Source: Cunninghamella blakesleeana (taxonomy: Eukaryota > Mucoromycota > Mucoromycetes > Mucorales > Cunninghamellaceae). From it: DNA of 64,000 nucleotides. The notes under the pieces were generated by a model. That model was not told the DNA's origin and made no database searches. It saw nothing but the letters and a program-made list of their open reading frames with translations. Every line of letters begins with the position of its first letter. The first letter of the stretch is position 1. Made by a program: the position numbers and the translations under genes. The stretch covers positions 5,810,163 to 5,874,162 of the forward strand of contig JAFCIZ010000005.1 of NCBI GenBank assembly GCA_017871115.1, given 5' to 3'. This document shows, piece after piece, positions 24,901 to 36,955 of the stretch.

Positions 24901-26171
24901 GAATTAAAAATATCTGATCTTTCAAAAGAATCTAAAGGAAGGCTGCTAGAAGATACTGAAGAAGAAGATGAGGAGGAAGAAGAGCTACTAGTGGATTGTT
25001 GGTTTTCGTTATCGTTTTCCTTTTTTTCATTATTATTGTTTTTATTTTTATTATTATTATTGTTATTGTTATTATTGTTATCATTATTATTATTATTAAG
25101 ATGGTCAAAGGGAATTAGCCGTTGTCCGAAAATATTTCTTGTCCGTCGTTCCGTTTCTTCCGTTGATGATGCTCGATGTTTAGACCGTTCTTCAGGAGTT
25201 AAATAAACTCGATAATGTGATTGTTTAGCTAATAATTCCATTCCACATTCTACTGCTCTTTGTACTAATACATATTGTTGCTGTGGTGATATTTTTTCAC
25301 TGGTACTGTAGTGATTATGCTTTCCGGTTATATTCATTTTTTCGGTAATATCTGGTTGAAAACAGACTAATACAGCATCCCCTAAAAACTAAAAAAAGAA
25401 AAAATTATATGCATATAAAAAATTCAATACCGACCGTTAGTTTCTATACTTTTTTTTTAAATAATAATAATAATAATAATAATATACGTATATAAATATC
25501 TTATTTTTTTTACTACCTTCACGACATCCCCACCATACTGTTCAATTATTTCGATACACTATTTATAAATAAAAAGAAAAGAAAAAGAAAAGAAGAAAAA
25601 AAAAAAAAGTATTTTAGTTTTTATAAAATATTTATTAACTAGTATATATATGTATATATTTGTAAATAGATATGTGCTTACTTCACCCATATAAGTACCA
25701 ATTTCTAAAGCTATCGCTTCTGCGCTTGATTCTCCTTTTTCTGTTGCCAGAGTAGTTAACTAAAAATGAATGATTTTTTATTTTGAATATTATAAATCAA
25801 AACAAACAACTGTTACACTATAAAGCCTAATAAAATATGAAACTTACAGCACTAAATCCTATTAATAAAGACCATAAAATATTATTGTAAATATAAAATA
25901 CTAATAAACAGCCAAAATTTCTATATCTTTATTTCTAATATATAGATATCATTATTACCGACAATATCAACCATAAGAACCACGCCAAATTGAGTGTACT
26001 TATAGGGAATCGCTATTTGATCATGATAAGTATGTAAATTTCTAACAAACTAAATGAGTAAAAAAAAAAAAAGAGTAAATTAATGAAAGAATCGTTTTTA
26101 GTTTTTTGTGGCAAAATTAAAAATACTTTTTTCCCTTATACCTTTGCAAGATATGGTTTAATATTTAGCAT
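18956..26171 (-). CDS. Soluble-type (ADCY10-like) adenylyl cyclase with AAA/NTPase module
   Basis: Class III adenylyl cyclase fused to a large P-loop NTPase/TPR-type region, the layout of ADCY10 (bicarbonate-responsive sAC). Sixteen exons from ATG 26171 to stop 18956: 26171-26142, 26049-25959, 25858-25848 (11 nt), 25759-25682, 25558-25517, 25388-23795, 23648-23616, 23525-22928, 22813-22794 (20 nt), 22655-22095, 21956-21709, 21586-21555, 21471-21300, 21160-19636, 19535-19291 and 19183-18956, about 1835 residues. Catalytic half C1 has LMVDIVGFSAL and FLGDAVLVCF (the two metal-binding Asp, near 37 and 88). C2 has LQQFAVDDKGATLLAVFGLPP. A Walker A GPSGTGKS (about 809) and Walker B VLVCDDVQWIDS follow, then TGGNPLY and a long helical region. 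A low-complexity insert of more than 300 residues (poly-Asn, poly-Ser) splits C1. No transmembrane segments are evident, so it is probably cytosolic. Confidence 0.9.
22794..22813 (-). other. 20-nt microexon of the cyclase gene
   Basis: Lies between the P-loop exon and the 561-nt exon that carries the Asn-rich stretch and the Walker B motif. It has AG and GTATTA splice sites and restores the phase between them, adding about seven residues (WSSSTE-like). Confidence 0.7.
25848..25858 (-). other. 11-nt microexon of the cyclase gene
   Basis: Encodes the end of the G-F-S-A part of the metal-site loop DIVGFSAL. It is bounded by an ATAG acceptor and a GTAAGT donor. Without it the first catalytic Asp motif is broken and the frame is lost, which makes the call firm despite its size. 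Confidence 0.85.
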
Positions 26172-26895
26172 AGTATAAGGTATAAACCACAACTAAAATA
26201 ATGATAAAGTGGCGTAGAAGTTATCCACACTTGCTGTTATAAATAATCCTATTGTTTTAATAATATATGAATTTATTTTAAAGTATAAGAAAAAGGAAAG
26301 AGAGAGAAAAAGAGCGAGAGAAAAAAAAAAAAAAAAAGTAACTCAGTTTTTTTGTGGAACTTGAAATTTTATGATTTAAAGTTTAAAACTAAAGGAATAA
26401 TAGTGAAAATAAATATAAATAGACTATATAAATAATAAGAATAAAAATGAATAATATTTATATATATTATATAAATATTTATATGTTTATTTAAGGAAAA
26501 TGAATGGATCATCATCATTATTATTATTTATTGTTATATAAAAAGTTGATTAAAATAGATTGAATTTATATTTTAAAAGCGCTTTTTATAAATAAAGTAA
26601 TATCCATGCTGCTTTTATTCGAAAAATAGTATTCATTAGGGTGAACCAAATATTGTATATTCACTTTTTTATTTTTGTAAGTATATTAAAATACAAAATG
26701 AAAATGATCAACTTCTCTTATTGGTATGAACAGTTTACATAATTGTCGGGAATAAGTAAAACAATGAAAATATGAACAATATATTTATGTATGTATTAAA
26801 AGAGAAAGTAAAAATAAAATAAAGATGATCAAAATAAAATGAAATAAATAAATTAACTATACAAAGCAAAATAAATTAACTAATAAATATATGAC
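26172..26895. promoter_or_regulatory. Spacer holding the cyclase promoter and the permease 3' end
   Basis: About 720 bp between the start of the cyclase gene and the stop of the permease gene (both minus strand). It has a purine-rich AGAGAGAGAAAAAGAGCGAG stretch near 26298 followed by an A-tract. No TATA or operator can be singled out in such AT-rich DNA. No gene seen. Confidence 0.5.
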
Positions 26896-29800
26896 TTAGA
26901 TAAAGAAATCCAAAATCTTTTTAAAGATGTTCTTTCCTTTTGATGAAGGTTTTTCAATATGATCATCGGGATTCCATGGCTTTGCCCCTGTAGTAATATC
27001 GGCTTCGTCAAGTTTAACCATTTTAGAACCAGACCAAAATTTATGAAAAACAATACCAATAATAAAAAGAATAGGAGCACCATAACTTCCAATTAATCCT
27101 TGAGCACTAGGAGGGACAAAATATTTCCATCCAGACAATAAAATAATGACAACGCATCCTACCATCACATAATAATTCGTATAAGGGAACCATGGTGAAA
27201 CATAAGGTAACTCACTTAATTGGTGGCCTTGTACAATAAATGCTTTTCTAAATCGAAGTTGTGCAACTGCAATGGCAAACCATGTAAGCTAAGATTTTTT
27301 TTAAAATAAAAAATATCAATATTAATAATTTTTATTTTTCATAAAACTATTTTTTTTTTATAAAAGTCTTACCAAACCAGTGATGCCACCAATATCACAA
27401 AGTACTAAAAACAATACATCTCCAGGAACAAAAGAGGTTACAAAACAAATAATACCAACAATACTTGCACAAATTAGAGCATAAATAGGTACACCATTTT
27501 TAGTTGTATATCCTGTAAAAGCGGGGTTTAATTTTTGTAAATAAAATAATTTTATCTGAGTTTCTTTTTCGTTCTTTTCTTTCTTCGATTAAATATTTGT
27601 CAATATATATACCTAATTTTTTGTGAATAACACCTTCTTTAGAAAGAGCTACAAGAGTTCTTGCTGTAACATACAAAGAGCTATTACCACAAGATATTAA
27701 CTATATATATATATATACCATTCAGTATCAGCTATCTTATTTTTTATATTAATTATATTTATTTATTACCGTAACCAAAATTGCCGCATTCACAACGTGA
27801 GAAGCTTGGTGTAAACCAGCTTTTTCAAACACTAAAGTAAAAGGAGATACACTCACATCACGACTACCAGAAGCAAAGTTATGAGGATCATTATATGGAA
27901 TTACTAAACCCATAACAAAGACTGTTTTTTTTTTTAAAAAAAAAAAAGTGTACAGAGATATTAATAACTATTTTTTTTTTTTTTTTTTCAAACTAATCGA
28001 TATATTTAAAAGTGATGTATATATATATTACCTGTAAACATATAAATAAAAACAATACGATAAAATACATTCTTTACAGCCTTTGGAATGGCAACAGCAG
28101 GATTTTTACTTTCCCCAGCACTGATACCGACAATATCTACACCTGTCATAGTTAATGCGGCTAAAACAAGAGCATTGATTACACCTAAAACTCCGTTAGA
28201 GAATGCCCCAGGATTTGACCAATATTTGAATCCATAAACTTCACCACTAAAAAAAAGTCAACTTATTAGCATGAAATTAATATCTATTTATCTATCTCTA
28301 TTTATTTACCCAATAACACCGCCAGCAGTTACTGTCGTTGAAAAATAAAAAAAAAAAGATTAGTAAAAAAAAATAGTTAATAATTACACAATATATATTT
28401 ATATTTATTACAGCAACCAACGATTAAGAACACTAAAACAAGTAGAATTTTAATCTATATTATGTATAAATATATATTTTATACAAATGCATTAAATAAT
28501 TTGAATTTAATATTTTTGATTTTTTTCTGTTATTAGTATTATTTTTGTCTTCTCCATATAGAATTACCAAACTAAACCAATATCTGTTATCAGAAAAAGA
28601 TAAGATTAAATGTCAACACAAATAATTAAAACTCCATATATATACACGTAAATATATTTTAATATACTACTTACTCAGCTTCGCCCCAAGCTTTAGCACC
28701 AAATAAATTAATAACAAAAATAATAACTAAAAAGATAATGGACCCTAAAATAAAGAAAATAGGAAAAAAGAAGAAAAAAGTTGAAGATTAAAAAAATCAT
28801 TAAAGTGGTTGGTCCCTTTTCTTTTTCTTTATAGAAAAAAACATACATGCGTAATCAGGAATAACGTCTGTCCAAAACTTCATGACGAGTGGAATGGCTA
28901 CATATAAAAATAAGAAACCAAATTAAATGACCAAGGGATCACTTTATTTTCAGGCTATTTTTTTTTCTTTTTCTTTTTTTTACCCTAAAAAAATTAAAAA
29001 AAATTTTTTTTAATAAAATTAACTTTTCATAAATAGTATATATATTATATATCAATTATTTTAATAATTTACCACTAATTCGGCAGCAAAAATAGTAGAC
29101 CAACATACTATAATAATAATAATAAAATTAATTAAAAATGAATAAAAATAAAAAGATTCTGGATCAATGGTATTTATCTCCATTCTTTCTAATACTTACG
29201 GAAATAAATAAAACCAACAGCATTACCAAAACTTTTATGTACAAAACGACGACAATATACAGTATGTGCACCAGATATCTATAAAAGTTTAAAAAAGACA
29301 ATAGAATACTCATTATTAGTATTGTAAATGGTTTTTTTTTTTAAAAAAAAATAAAAGTATATTTACACTAATATAAGCACCTATAATTAAGAAATAAAAA
29401 GTAAGGATTAGATGATGCTTTATCTTTTTTTTTTTGATCTTTTTTTAAAAGTATAAAACTTACTAAGTTCTCCCAACTGTAATGCTACAAAGAATACAAC
29501 AGACGATACAATAGCATATGCAATTAATAAACCGGCAGGACCTAGAATGATGGGTTAACAAAAAAAATAAGTAATTATGGAATATATATAAATGTTTATG
29601 TGACCCTTATTTATGTAAAGTTACCTGCACGCCCTAGATTGGCTCCAGATGAAAGAAATAATCCTAAAAAGTAAAAGAAAATATGTATAAATAATATTCT
29701 CCTATATTCTTTTATGTATGTACCTATGTACATATTATTTTCCTTTAATTTAAATACGTACCTTGACCTATAACTCCACCAATACTAATCATCTAAAATA

Positions 29801-30022
29801 ATAAACAAATATGTATATACAAAGAATTTTAACACAATTTTATTTATACTAGTTAAAAAATTAAATTAAACAATATATATATATATAGATTAAACATACA
29901 GCCAAGTGTCTTGGTTTTAAAGATCTTTTTAAACCACTTTCTTCATCGATAATATCTTCGTTATCATCGATTGAACTAACTGTTATGGATTCTGCTGGTG
30001 ATTCTAATGCTGATTTGTGCAT
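26896..30022 (-). CDS. Amino-acid permease, APC superfamily (fungal YAT type)
   Basis: Plasma-membrane amino-acid/proton symporter. The model has 18 exons: 30022-29900, 29792-29762, 29663-29625, 29541-29464, 29380-29367 (14 nt), 29278-29200, 29107-29073, 28897-28847, 28744-28675, 28583-28568 (16 nt), 28454-28412, 28331-28310 (22 nt), 28246-28032, 27921-27770, 27700-27613, 27512-27373 and 27288-26896, plus a possible 1-nt exon at 28984 needed to keep the frame between 29073 and 28897. Product about 469 residues. Family marks: RHLAMISIGGVIGQGLFLSSG in TM1, AGPAGLLIAYAIV, LGELSAYI, VYCRRFVHKSFGNAVG, MTGVDIVGISAGESKNP and ARTLVALSKEG. About 12 hydrophobic segments. It is somewhat short because the loops are trimmed. 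Divergent from the RapGAP gene. Confidence 0.92.
28568..28583 (-). other. 16-nt microexon of the permease gene
   Basis: Encodes YWFSL with the preceding split Glu codon, completing the conserved GEAEYWFSLIKI block. It is flanked by ACAG and GTAATT. Confidence 0.8.
29367..29380 (-). other. 14-nt microexon of the permease gene
   Basis: Encodes S-A-Y-I-S across its borders within the conserved LGELSAYISISGA segment. The acceptor is ATTATAG and the donor GTAAAT, and the phase fits both neighbours. Confidence 0.8.
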
Positions 30023-30638
30023 TTTTTTTTTTATTTTAAAAGATATAAAAGTGAAATTAAATGAAAAAAAGAAGAAAGAAGGAAAAAAATAGATTTTATT
30101 TAAAAATGTTAATTTTAATCAGTGATTTGATCTCCGTCATTCCCAAACGAGAGCACCATCATTGTCAATTAATACGCAATTTTATTTTGAGGAAGCGTCA
30201 TTCTTTTAACATCAGCTATCATTTGATCAAATCATTTTTATGTTTCTCGGTATCTTTTTTTTTTTATTTTTTATTTTTTTAAAAAAAGAAATATAGAAAA
30301 AAAGACTACTTTTTATTGACTCATTTCCATGGAAACAAATATTTTTTCTGTAAATGGAAGAAAAAAAGAAAGCAAAGATTTTCAGAAATATGGAAGTTTA
30401 AAGCTCAGATGAATATCATTGGCATATCGTTTTTACCAAAAAGAATATATACCGAGAATATATGATGTATTTTTTTTTATTGACTAAAGCTTATGAACGC
30501 TCTTTCTTTTTTAAAAAAATAAGTAAAATAAGTTATAGAAAGGTTACTAATATGAACCGTATTAAAAAAAAGGGTCACCACTATATTTATTTTAAAACAT
30601 ATAAAACGAAATAAAATGGAACGTAATAGCAATCATAG

Positions 30639-30675
<37 letters not shown>

Positions 30676-31152
30676 ACATACGTATATATAACTTGTTTAA
30701 TATTATATTTATAAAAATATGGGTACAGGTTGATATTTTTTTACCAAAGTCCCAAATCAATATTAACACCTTTTACAATGAAAATTAATTTCAGCTGAGC
30801 TTGATTTTGAAAATAAAAAAAAGGGGGAAATTATTATTTTCTTAATTTCTCTCTCTCTCACTTTCTTTTTTTAGTTTCCTCCCACTTTATTTTTTTTTTA
30901 TTTTTCTATTACCAACAGTAAATATATTTATATATTTATATTTATATACATCCATACATTAATAATTTAATATATATATGTGTATGAATCACTATTTATA
31001 TATTTCAATATAAATATATCTTTATTATTATTTTTTATTTTTTCATCTTGTACTCTATTTTTATTTTTAATTTTTGCACCTTTATTGTTATTTGATATAC
31101 ATTTATATATTTATATTTATATTTATATTTTTATATTTTTATATATACAAAC

Positions 31153-31183
<31 letters not shown>

Positions 31184-31205
31184 CATACATACTTGTATTT
31201 TTTTC
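30023..31205. promoter_or_regulatory. Divergent promoter region, permease and RapGAP genes
   Basis: 1.2 kb between the two divergent start codons. It contains TA microsatellites (30642-30672, 31150-31173), T-tracts and a TTTCTTTTTTTAGTTTCCTC pyrimidine stretch. A reading frame of about 70 codons at 30061-30282 runs through this region; I find no protein family in it and treat it as non-coding. Confidence 0.55.
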
Positions 31206-32621
31206 ATGTTAACAACAACAGAAGCAACTACAACCATAGAACCAAATTTGCACGATTCAATGAATGATAGTAGAGGATCAACTCATTTAAATAACACACC
31301 TCCACGTATATCATCGCTTGAACCTATTGATCAAACACCACCACAACAACAATATGATATTGTAGCGACTAAATCATTTATAAAAAAAAGACAGCAACAG
31401 TGGAAACAACAACAACAATATATGCCTCGCCAATCTATTGAAAGAAGACCTTCTATTGAATCGTTTCAATCCACTGTATCAACTTCCAGTTCTATCTTTA
31501 GTACAGCTAGTAAAATATCAAAGTTACCCCATGTTGTCAAAGCTTCAGTCAAAGGTTTTGTAACAAAATCAACTTCAAAAAGAGTTACCATGTCAACTTC
31601 TCATGATAATAATAATGTGATAAATAATTACAATACCCATAACACTAATAATAGTAATGATGGACACTCCGCTTCATTCAGTCATCGTTTAAGGAAAAGA
31701 GCACCTAGTGTATTAGGATTATCCAATATCTTTTCAAGAAGAAGAGGCTCGATGGATCACACAACAATAGATACGATTCAACAACATGATGAAGAAAGAG
31801 ATATAAAAAATAATAAGAATAATATAATTTTAGAGCATCATTCATCATCTTTATCCTCTCCGTTTCCACCAAAATCTTCTGCAGCTACTACAAGCCATCT
31901 TTCTCAACAAAAAAATAACCCAACTCATACTATAAAGCATCGTTTATCAAAACTACATTTATCTACTACAATTGATTCTTCTACAACTAATGATCATTCT
32001 CCAACTGTAACGACCGCCAATACTCCATCATCCACTATTACTAATAATGTACTACCACCATCAGCATCTATAAATACCAATAATCATGATAATAAAACTA
32101 ATAATACGAATTCTAATAATAATAATAATAATAATGATAATAATAAGAGAAATAATAAGACGTTAGTTTCACCAACACAAGATTCATTTGTTTCACCATC
32201 GCCTGTTGGAAGATTATTATTTGGAAAGGAAGTGACAACGTTTTTTGATACCAATACTTTAACATCAACAAATGAATTACCAAATGACGGTTATGTAGCA
32301 CAAAATGACAACTTATCTAGCCAGGTAAACATATATATATATATATATTATTATTTATTTTTTTAAAAAAGGAAAACAAGGAAGGAGAAAGACGTGTTTT
32401 TTATTATGTTATTTTGGATTTAAAAAAAATAAAAATAAAGAGTCTATATGGGGGAGGTGGAATAGTAGAAATATATATTTATACAAAGAGGAGGAAAAAG
32501 TTGGAATATAATGAAAAAAAAAAAAGTAGGTTTGGAGGAGGACCAAAAAAATAAAATAATTCTATTTTAATAAAAAGGTTATTTCAAAAAAGGTTATTAT
32601 GAAAAAAATAAGATTAATAAT

Positions 32622-32665
<44 letters not shown>

Positions 32666-33081
32666 ATTAAATTATCAATTTATTATCTGACATCAAAAAG
32701 AAAAAATAAACATTTATTATTTATTTTATTAATATTATTATTATTATTATCTTTTTTTTTTTTTATTAATTCTTTTTAGACTGATTTAAATCCAATTTCA
32801 GATGTCACACAAACGAACCCAGATCAACAACTACCATTTCACATGTTTTTGATTACAGCAACGCTTACAACGTTAAGAACCAAATTGTTAACCGATTGTG
32901 ATCGAACATTGGCTTATTCTATACAGCAACCACCACCACCTTATCCTAAAGATGAATTAAAGTCTATTGTACAAGATTTAAGAAAAATGGCAGATATGGT
33001 CGATATCAATAAATTTCAACATTCCTTTATTACTCTTAATGATATGATTCAAAATCAAACTACTGTTCGTGAAATTGTAAG

Positions 33082-33117
<36 letters not shown>

Positions 33118-33135
33118 GTTAATGAATGATATTGA

Positions 33136-33170
<35 letters not shown>

Positions 33171-34744
33171 CCATTTTTTACAATTTTTTAGATTAATTTA
33201 ATGAAACAAATTGTCCATCAAGCCGTTAGTCAATATTATAAAGTATATGAAAAATCAATGGTGATTCCATGTAAAGGTTATAAATTGGAAGGAAAGAATA
33301 AGTTTGAAACCATACCACAGAGAAAGGAAAAGGTTTGTGAACACGTAGAGGGAAAAGCTCCAACAACAACATCATCATTATCAACAACAGATTTATTAGA
33401 AGGTTTAATCTCACCATTAGATAAAAAGCAATACAATACTTCAATAGTGGAACATATGGATCAGCAAGCACATTGGTTTCGAACTTATTTTATCCATCAA
33501 GCTTATGAAACATTTTGTGGTTATGATGAGGAAAATGAGCCAGTTTTGATCACGGCTATGTATGATGCTGAACAACAATTGTATCGCGTCATTACTCGCC
33601 TAAAACAAGGCCCTTCTATTTATGATATGATTCAAGATTCATTTTTATTAAATGCACCTTTACCACAACATCATAATCATCACAGCCATCATCACCATCA
33701 TCAATCACAAACATCTTCTTCTTCTACTTCTTCTTCCGCTGTTTTGATAACTGATGATCATCCTCAAATGAATTCGTCCTCTTTAAATAGCGAAACAACC
33801 ACTACTACAGAATTGACAATACCTGACACCACTTGGAAAGCCGTTATCGAATCTTCTTCAGCTATTCCTTTATTGGATACACCTTTTCATCGATTAAAAA
33901 AAATCACTCAAGATACTATGGAATCAAATGGATTAGAAGACGATATTTTAAAATTAGATGAAAATGGGGTAAAATAATATTATTATTATAGTTATGATTA
34001 AAATTCGTATATGATGATAATTATCTAACTGTATACTATTATCTTATCGTTAGTACCATACTCGTTATAAATTTGGAATTTTATTTGTTAAAGAAGATCA
34101 AACTAAAGAAGAAGAATGGTTTTCAAATCAACATGATTCAAATGATTTAGATCACTTTTTAAATATTATTGGTAATCGTATTAGTTTATTAGGCTATGAT
34201 GGATGGGCTGCTGGGTTAGATACAAAAAGTAAGTGCAAAAAAAAAGGAGGAAAAAAAATATAAACAACACACACCAATTTTTATTAATTTATTAATTATC
34301 CTTTTATCTGTTATTATAGCTGGGGATTCTGGAGAATTTAGTTATGTCAGCACTTGGCAAGAACATACAATTGCTTATCACGTATCAACACTAATACCAT
34401 CAAGTTCAGGAGATAAACAGCAGATTCGAAGAAAAAAACATATTGGAAATGGTAAATATTCATATATATATATATAATAAAAATAGCCATTCTGTATTAT
34501 TGTCATTATTTTGTAATTCTTTTTTTTTTTTGTTTTTATTATTTTCATCGATAGATATCGTTTGTTTAGTTTATGTGGAGGGAAGACAGCCTTTTAATCC
34601 CGCAGCAATAAAATCTCAATTTTTGCATGTATTTATAATTGTACATAAAGAAGAATTACAGGGTCAACATGTTTGGAGGTATATATATTTATTGATTTTT
34701 TTTTAAAAAAAGAAATAAAAAAAAAAAAAAAGAGTCGTTAGTTA

Positions 34745-34780
<36 letters not shown>

Positions 34781-35921
34781 ATTATTTATAAATTTAGAGT
34801 GGAGGTGGTGACTGTAGATAGTGTTCCAAGTTTTGGTCCCCCTTTACCAGATGGTGGATTATTTTATAGTGATGAGGACTTAGAATCATTTTTGCTGGTC
34901 AAACGTAAGCTTAAGAAATATTATATAAATATTACATAAATAAATAAACAAATAAATGTATATTTATAACCATGTACATTATACTTGGCTTACATAATAT
35001 ATATTTCTATATATACACATCACTTAGTGATTAACGCCGAATATGCAGCCTTAAAATCACCAAAATTTGCACTACCATTAGCTAGGGCACGTGAAGGGAT
35101 GTTATCAAATATTGTTGAACGTGGATATAAATTAGCACAGGACCCTGATATTGGTACTTTACATTCAAGACATAGCAAATCACCTTCTGTTTCCTCTGAA
35201 AGAAGCTCACGTAGTTCCAAGAGTAATCCAAATAATAATCAACGAGATATTTCCCCTACGCCATCACGATCAAGTATGATAAAAGATTTGTCTGAAGGGA
35301 TAGCAGCTGGTTTAGGAAGGCGTAGAAGTACGCAAGATTCAATGGAATTTAAGCAAAAAACAAAACAAGAAAGACGGAAAACAAAAGGCATTTCTGGTAA
35401 AACAATAATAACATACATAAAAATCGTGATTTATTAAAGAAAAATACACAAGACAAAAATAGGCTAAAATAGCTTTTTTTTATATATATGTATATATTAT
35501 AAATAGTAAATAAACAAAATCGATCAGAATCGGAACTATTTGGCCAAACCAACAATAGTGATAATAAAAATGAAAATAAATTACGCATCTCCAAATCTAC
35601 AGAATCCGTCCATAAAGACGCCATGGAACAAGAAAAAAAGGATGGTAAATAAATAAATAGTAATAAAAGGAATCATTGTCAATTGATATTGGGGGTTTAA
35701 AAAATATAATGATAACAACTGAATATATATATTCCAGTTTTTTGGATAAAGTTTAAATTTTTATTAAATTTAATTTTACTTTTTATTATTTTATTATTTT
35801 AGGACTCAGACATAGAGCTCATACTATTTTTACATCTTTTTCATCAAAAAAATCAACAATTACAACCTCAACATCTTCATCATCAAAAAATGAGCATCTC
35901 ATAGAAAAAAATTTTAGTTAA
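31206..35921 (+). CDS. RapGAP-domain GTPase-activating protein
   Basis: GTPase-activating protein for Rap/Ras-like small GTPases. Ten exons: 31206-32324, 32780-33076, 33192-33968, 34054-34228, 34320-34451, 34555-34678, 34798-34904, 35028-35396, 35507-35644 and 35803-35921, all in frame, about 1118 residues. I chose ATG 31206 (MLTTTEATTT); an upstream in-frame ATG would add a Tyr/Ile stretch from a TA microsatellite. Residues 1-375 are disordered and Asn/Gln/Ser-rich. The RapGAP catalytic domain begins near residue 732 (YHTRYKFGILFV, EEEWFSNQH, FLNIIGNRISLLGYDGWAAGLDTK, YHVSTLIP) and includes the catalytic Asn thumb in KKHIGNDIV (about 831), then HVFIIVHKE. The tail is Ser/Arg-rich. His-rich and poly-Ser runs interrupt the middle region. 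No PDZ domain is seen. Confidence 0.9.
32625..32663 (+). repeat. A39 homopolymer in RapGAP intron 1
   Basis: An uninterrupted run of about 39 A inside the 455-bp first intron, which is unusually long for this genome. The intron also contains G-containing purine-rich stretches, unlike other introns here. The homopolymer length is subject to sequencing error. Confidence 0.8.
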
Positions 35922-36955
35922 TAGGTTATTATTATTATAATTATTATTTTTTTAATAGCAACTAAAATAATTATTAAATATATAATATGAAGCACTTTTA
36001 TAAAAAAAGAGAAGACCAAAGAAAATTACGAAAAAAACTGATCATGTCTCTTTGTGCAATTTTTTCATGACATATCGGTGTAAATTTACTTTTATGTAAT
36101 TCAACATATATGCATGTATCAAAAAAAAAAAAAAAAAAAAGGGTTGTTGTAGATCAAATGACAATAATAGTAAGGTTATGATGATGATGATGAAAAAGAG
36201 AAAAAATTTACAATAAAAGTAATTCATTTTAAGAAGAAAAAAGAGGGTAAACTATTATTAAACAAACAAAATGTGCTCTACTTATTTATATTCATGTTCA
36301 CATGATTTATTTCAGTCCAACGATGAACAAAAACTTTATTATTATTATTCCCTTATAATATTTGATTCTATCTATTACTTCCCCTTACCTCCTCTCTATT
36401 TATTTTATTTTACATATTTAAAAAAATAATAAAAAATAAGAAACATCGGCTCAAAAATCAATTCATCGGTTTTTTATAATATTATTAATGATTCATCAAC
36501 AAAAAAATAAATCAAAAAAAAAACTGAATATGTTTTTCATATTTATTTACTTTATTATTATTTTTTTTAGTATATTTTTTTAGTATATAAAAAGTTTTTT
36601 TTTTTTTTTTTTTTTTTACATCTTAAAGCAGCCTAATATGCCTGCATGAATTAAGTACTACCTTTCATTATTCTCCCTTTTGATTAAAACCCAGTTGGAC
36701 CCCTACTACATATAATTTTTGCATTTCATTTTATTCAATTTCTTTCTTTCTCTTTTTTTTTTTTTTTTTTTTTTATAATTATAATTATACGTGTATTTTT
36801 TTTTATTTTTTATTTTTTATTTTTTATTTTTTTTTGTATTCTATCCCTTTGTATAAGTTTATATATTTATTGATCTCTTTATTATTATTTTATACTCTCC
36901 ATCTTTTAATTTTATATTTTACTTTTTTTTTTTTTAATTTTTTTTATAAATCATA
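35922..36955. other. Intergenic region with T-tracts
   Basis: About 1 kb upstream of the H2C2 gene. It has long T runs (36598-36617, 36757-36774) and a series of T(5-9)A units at 36799-36834 close to the start codon. Such poly-T promoters exclude nucleosomes in fungi, but that role here is inference. No gene seen. Confidence 0.5.

Noticed and set aside
24991..25206. Leu-rich open frame opposite the cyclase gene
   Set aside because: It is the antisense shadow of the poly-Asn stretch in the cyclase exon.
28897..28952. A 36-nt exon (P-E-N-K-V-I-P-W...) in the permease between 28952 and 28917
   Set aside because: It would insert residues foreign to the family and still leave the next exon out of frame.
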